Shown here: one piece after another, positions 39,219 to 40,563 of the stretch
How the letters are laid out: every line of letters starts with the position of its first letter
Position numbering within the stretch: position 1 is the stretch's first letter
Assembly (NCBI GenBank): GCA_964601735.1
Contig: CAZROO010000012.1
Location: forward strand, 1-40,563
Length of the DNA stretch: 40,563 nucleotides
Direction of reading: 5' to 3'
Source: DATAJX01 sp964601735
GTDB lineage: Bacteria > Pseudomonadota > Alphaproteobacteria > UBA2136 > UBA6156
Translations under genes and position numbers: made by a program
Notes under the pieces: generated by a model
The model's database searches: none
Seen by the model: only the letters and a program-made list of their open reading frames with translations
What the model was told of the DNA's origin: nothing

Positions 39219-39947
39219 TTAAGCGCGGGCGACGGGGCCGGTGCTCTTTTTGGCCATTGAGGCGTTCATGTCGGTGGTGACGTTCTCGGCGGCGCTCGCA
39301 GGCTTGCGGCCGTTAGCCAGGTAGGCGTTGGTGGCCAGGGTGACGAGTTGGCGCATGGTCTTTTCGGCGGCATCGGGTTTTTTGCGCTTGAGCGCGGCCA
39401 CCAGCAGGCCGAACTGGTTGTTCAGTTCCTTGCGCTGGCTCAGACTCATGGCCCACATTTCGGTGAGGTTGGTGCGGCGCTTGATCATGCTGATGGCGTC
39501 GGTGACCGAGGGGCTGTTGGCGGTTTTTTCCATCATGTCGAGCGCGGTCTCGAGCTGGCTGAGGTATTGCTCGGAGCTGGCGCTGCTGCCCTGGGCGAAG
39601 GAAAAGGCGGTCTCGAGGTCGAGCAGCATTTCGATGTTGGCGTTTTCGGCGGCCAGTTTGGCGGCGAGGCCGGTGAACAGGCCGTAGGCGCGGAGCTGGT
39701 CGGTTTTGCTTTGCGCCGGGGCGTGGGTGACGAAGGCGCCGCGGTGGGGCACCATTTCGACCAGGCCGTCGGCGGCCAGGGCGCAGAGGGCTTCACGCAC
39801 CGGGGTGCGGGAGACGCTGTAGTCTTTGGAAATTTTCAGTTCAGAGAGGTGGAAGCCGCCTTCGAGTTCGCCACCGAGGATTTTGGCGCGGAGGCCTTCG
39901 CGTACCAAGGTGTCCAGATTATTGTGTTGAGCCATTGCCCGTTTCAT
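39219..39947 (-). CDS. GntR-family transcriptional regulator with FCD-type ligand domain
   Basis: A 242-residue regulator. The N-terminal winged helix-turn-helix has L-R-A-K-I-L-G-G-E-L, L-S-E-L-K-I-S-K-D-Y-S-V-S-R-T-P-V-R-E-A-L (about residues 36-56), and G-L-V-E-M-V-P-H-R-G-A-F-V-T. The C-terminal part is helical and fits the FadR/FCD class, though the metal-binding residues usual in FCD are not obvious. The ATG at 39947 has GGGAGAG upstream; Met5 is an alternative. Palindromic ATTGT/ACAAT sites in its promoter suggest it controls itself. It faces the DUF3299 gene tail to tail. Confidence 0.92.
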   Translation of the reverse strand: MKRAMAQHNNLDTLVREGLRAKILGGELEGGFHLSELKISKDYSVSRTPVREALCALAADGLVEMVPHRGAFVTHAPAQSKTDQLRAYGLFTGLAAKLAAENANIEMLLDLETAFSFAQGSSASSEQYLSQLETALDMMEKTANSPSVTDAISMIKRRTNLTEMWAMSLSQRKELNNQFGLLVAALKRKKPDAAEKTMRQLVTLATNAYLANGRKPASAAENVTTDMNASMAKKSTGPVARA

Positions 39948-39996
39948 CCTCTTCTCTCCCGATTTGTTTTGTTATTTTTTCGGTATTTACTGAGCT

Positions 39997-40052
39997 AAAT
40001 TGTGTACGAAATACAATCTGGGTTGTCAATGTATATTGTATGCGAATTAGGC
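39997..40052 (-). promoter_or_regulatory. GntR promoter with candidate operators
   Basis: On the minus strand TTGACA, a 17-base spacer, and TACACA. Three related elements, ATACAAT, ATTGTAT and ACACAAT, lie around and between the boxes, and ATTGT-N9-ACAAT forms an inverted repeat. This fits the TTGTATACAA-type sites bound by GntR/FCD proteins. Confidence 0.5.
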
Positions 40053-40105
40053 AATGCACCGTGCTTCTACGCTGGAAGCGGCGGGATTTTGCAGGCGCGA
40101 TTGAG

Positions 40106-40563
40106 TTACTCGAGCACGAGCAAGGCAAAGTTGCGTTTGCCGCGCTTGAGCAGGTGGTATTTGCCGAATTTGGCGTTGGCTTTGGTGAGTTCAAGCTTTT
40201 CGTCAGTCACCACTTCACCATTCAGCTGCACGGCGTTGCCTTTGAGGAAGTCACGGGCTTCGCGGTTGCTGGCGGCGAGTTGTGCAAAGGTTAAAGCATT
40301 TACTAAACTAATTTTCTCAATCTCACCCTCTTCGAATTCCCATACTTTTACAGAATCATTTGCTTGTCTTTCAAATTGTTCATGAGGATTTGTGCGGGCA
40401 AGTGCTAGTTCGTTAATAAATCTAAAGCTGGGCAGGCCATCGAGTGCGAGCTGGGCGAAGTCGGCTTCGGTAAGCGCATCAAGGCCGCCGCCGAACAGCG
40501 CTTCGGAAATGCGCTGGGCGGCCTTGAGGGCGTCGGCGCCGTGGACGAGCTGGGTCAGTTCTT
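40106..40563 (-). CDS. tyrS: Tyrosyl-tRNA synthetase, C-terminal part (5' end outside window)
   Basis: The minus-strand frame is open from the window edge to the TAA at 40106, 152 codons. It begins E-L-T-Q-L-V-H-G-A-D-A-L-K-A-A-Q-R-I-S-E, matching the TyrS region after the catalytic domain, and ends in the S4-like RNA-binding domain with A-S-N-R-E-A-R-D-F-L-K-G and Y-H-L-L-K-R-G-K-R-N-F. Between G-L-P-S and the S4 domain it has about 30 extra residues relative to E. coli TyrS, encoded by clearly AT-rich sequence (about 40289-40425). The frame is intact across it. Confidence 0.92.
   Translation of the reverse strand, partial: ELTQLVHGADALKAAQRISEALFGGGLDALTEADFAQLALDGLPSFRFINELALARTNPHEQFERQANDSVKVWEFEEGEIEKISLVNALTFAQLAASNREARDFLKGNAVQLNGEVVTDEKLELTKANAKFGKYHLLKRGKRNFALLVLE

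Overview
The window looks like an alphaproteobacterial chromosome, probably an uncultured lineage assembled as a draft or metagenome genome: it is GC-rich, contains a 100-base N gap, and carries typical alphaproteobacterial units (efp next to an IMPase-family gene, recA, recX, xerD-accA, map-radC, grxD-bolA). The order Rhodospirillales or the Micavibrio-like lineages are plausible, but I cannot fix the rank from sequence alone.

Layout. 1-7009: two large genes, the first a probable F-type conjugation/type IV secretion membrane protein (TraG-like N-terminal region), interrupted only by an assembly gap that is almost certainly artificial, and the second an unrecognised 714-residue protein. 7029-9863: a minus-strand housekeeping run (grxD, bolA, radC, map, sfsA). 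9989-14884: exonuclease, DUF1003 protein with a broken partial copy of its tail, CinA-type protein, an AT-rich orphan membrane gene, an unusual short-arm tRNA with anticodon UAA, a pseudoenzyme IMPase homologue, and efp. 14970-17833: small exported and membrane proteins, a transglutaminase-like protein and a CheY-like regulator. 18081-26420: recA, a CNNM/CBS transporter-like protein and a dismantled oligopeptide ABC operon (binding lipoprotein, two permeases) into which small genes, repeats and an opposing HNH gene have been placed. 26498-30304: MsbA-like exporter, two small genes, a frameshifted secreted protein and a 787-base region without a convincing gene that holds a duplicated structured repeat. 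30305-35894: recX, small membrane protein, a large exported helical protein, xerD, accA, a MaoC hydratase. 35898-40563: VUT transporter with an overlapping 43-residue gene, an ABC/FtsX-type unit with a DUF3299 exported protein, a GntR regulator, and the 3' part of tyrS.

The strongest unexplained signal is repetitive. Thirteen full copies plus three degraded copies of a short hairpin (8-bp stem, loop G-N-A-G) are scattered from 9945 to 33490; the stem bases change together, so pairing is kept while sequence drifts. Three copies carry a second hairpin, one copy has become part of a lipoprotein signal peptide, and some carry an outward TTATAG that looks like the promoter -10 box of xerD and of the tRNA. 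A second pattern, arrays of degenerate 7/8-base units starting with CCT or CTA, occurs at six places, three of them inside coding sequence. Several genes also have a -10 box only 3-8 bases before the start codon and no ribosome site, which suggests frequent leaderless transcription.
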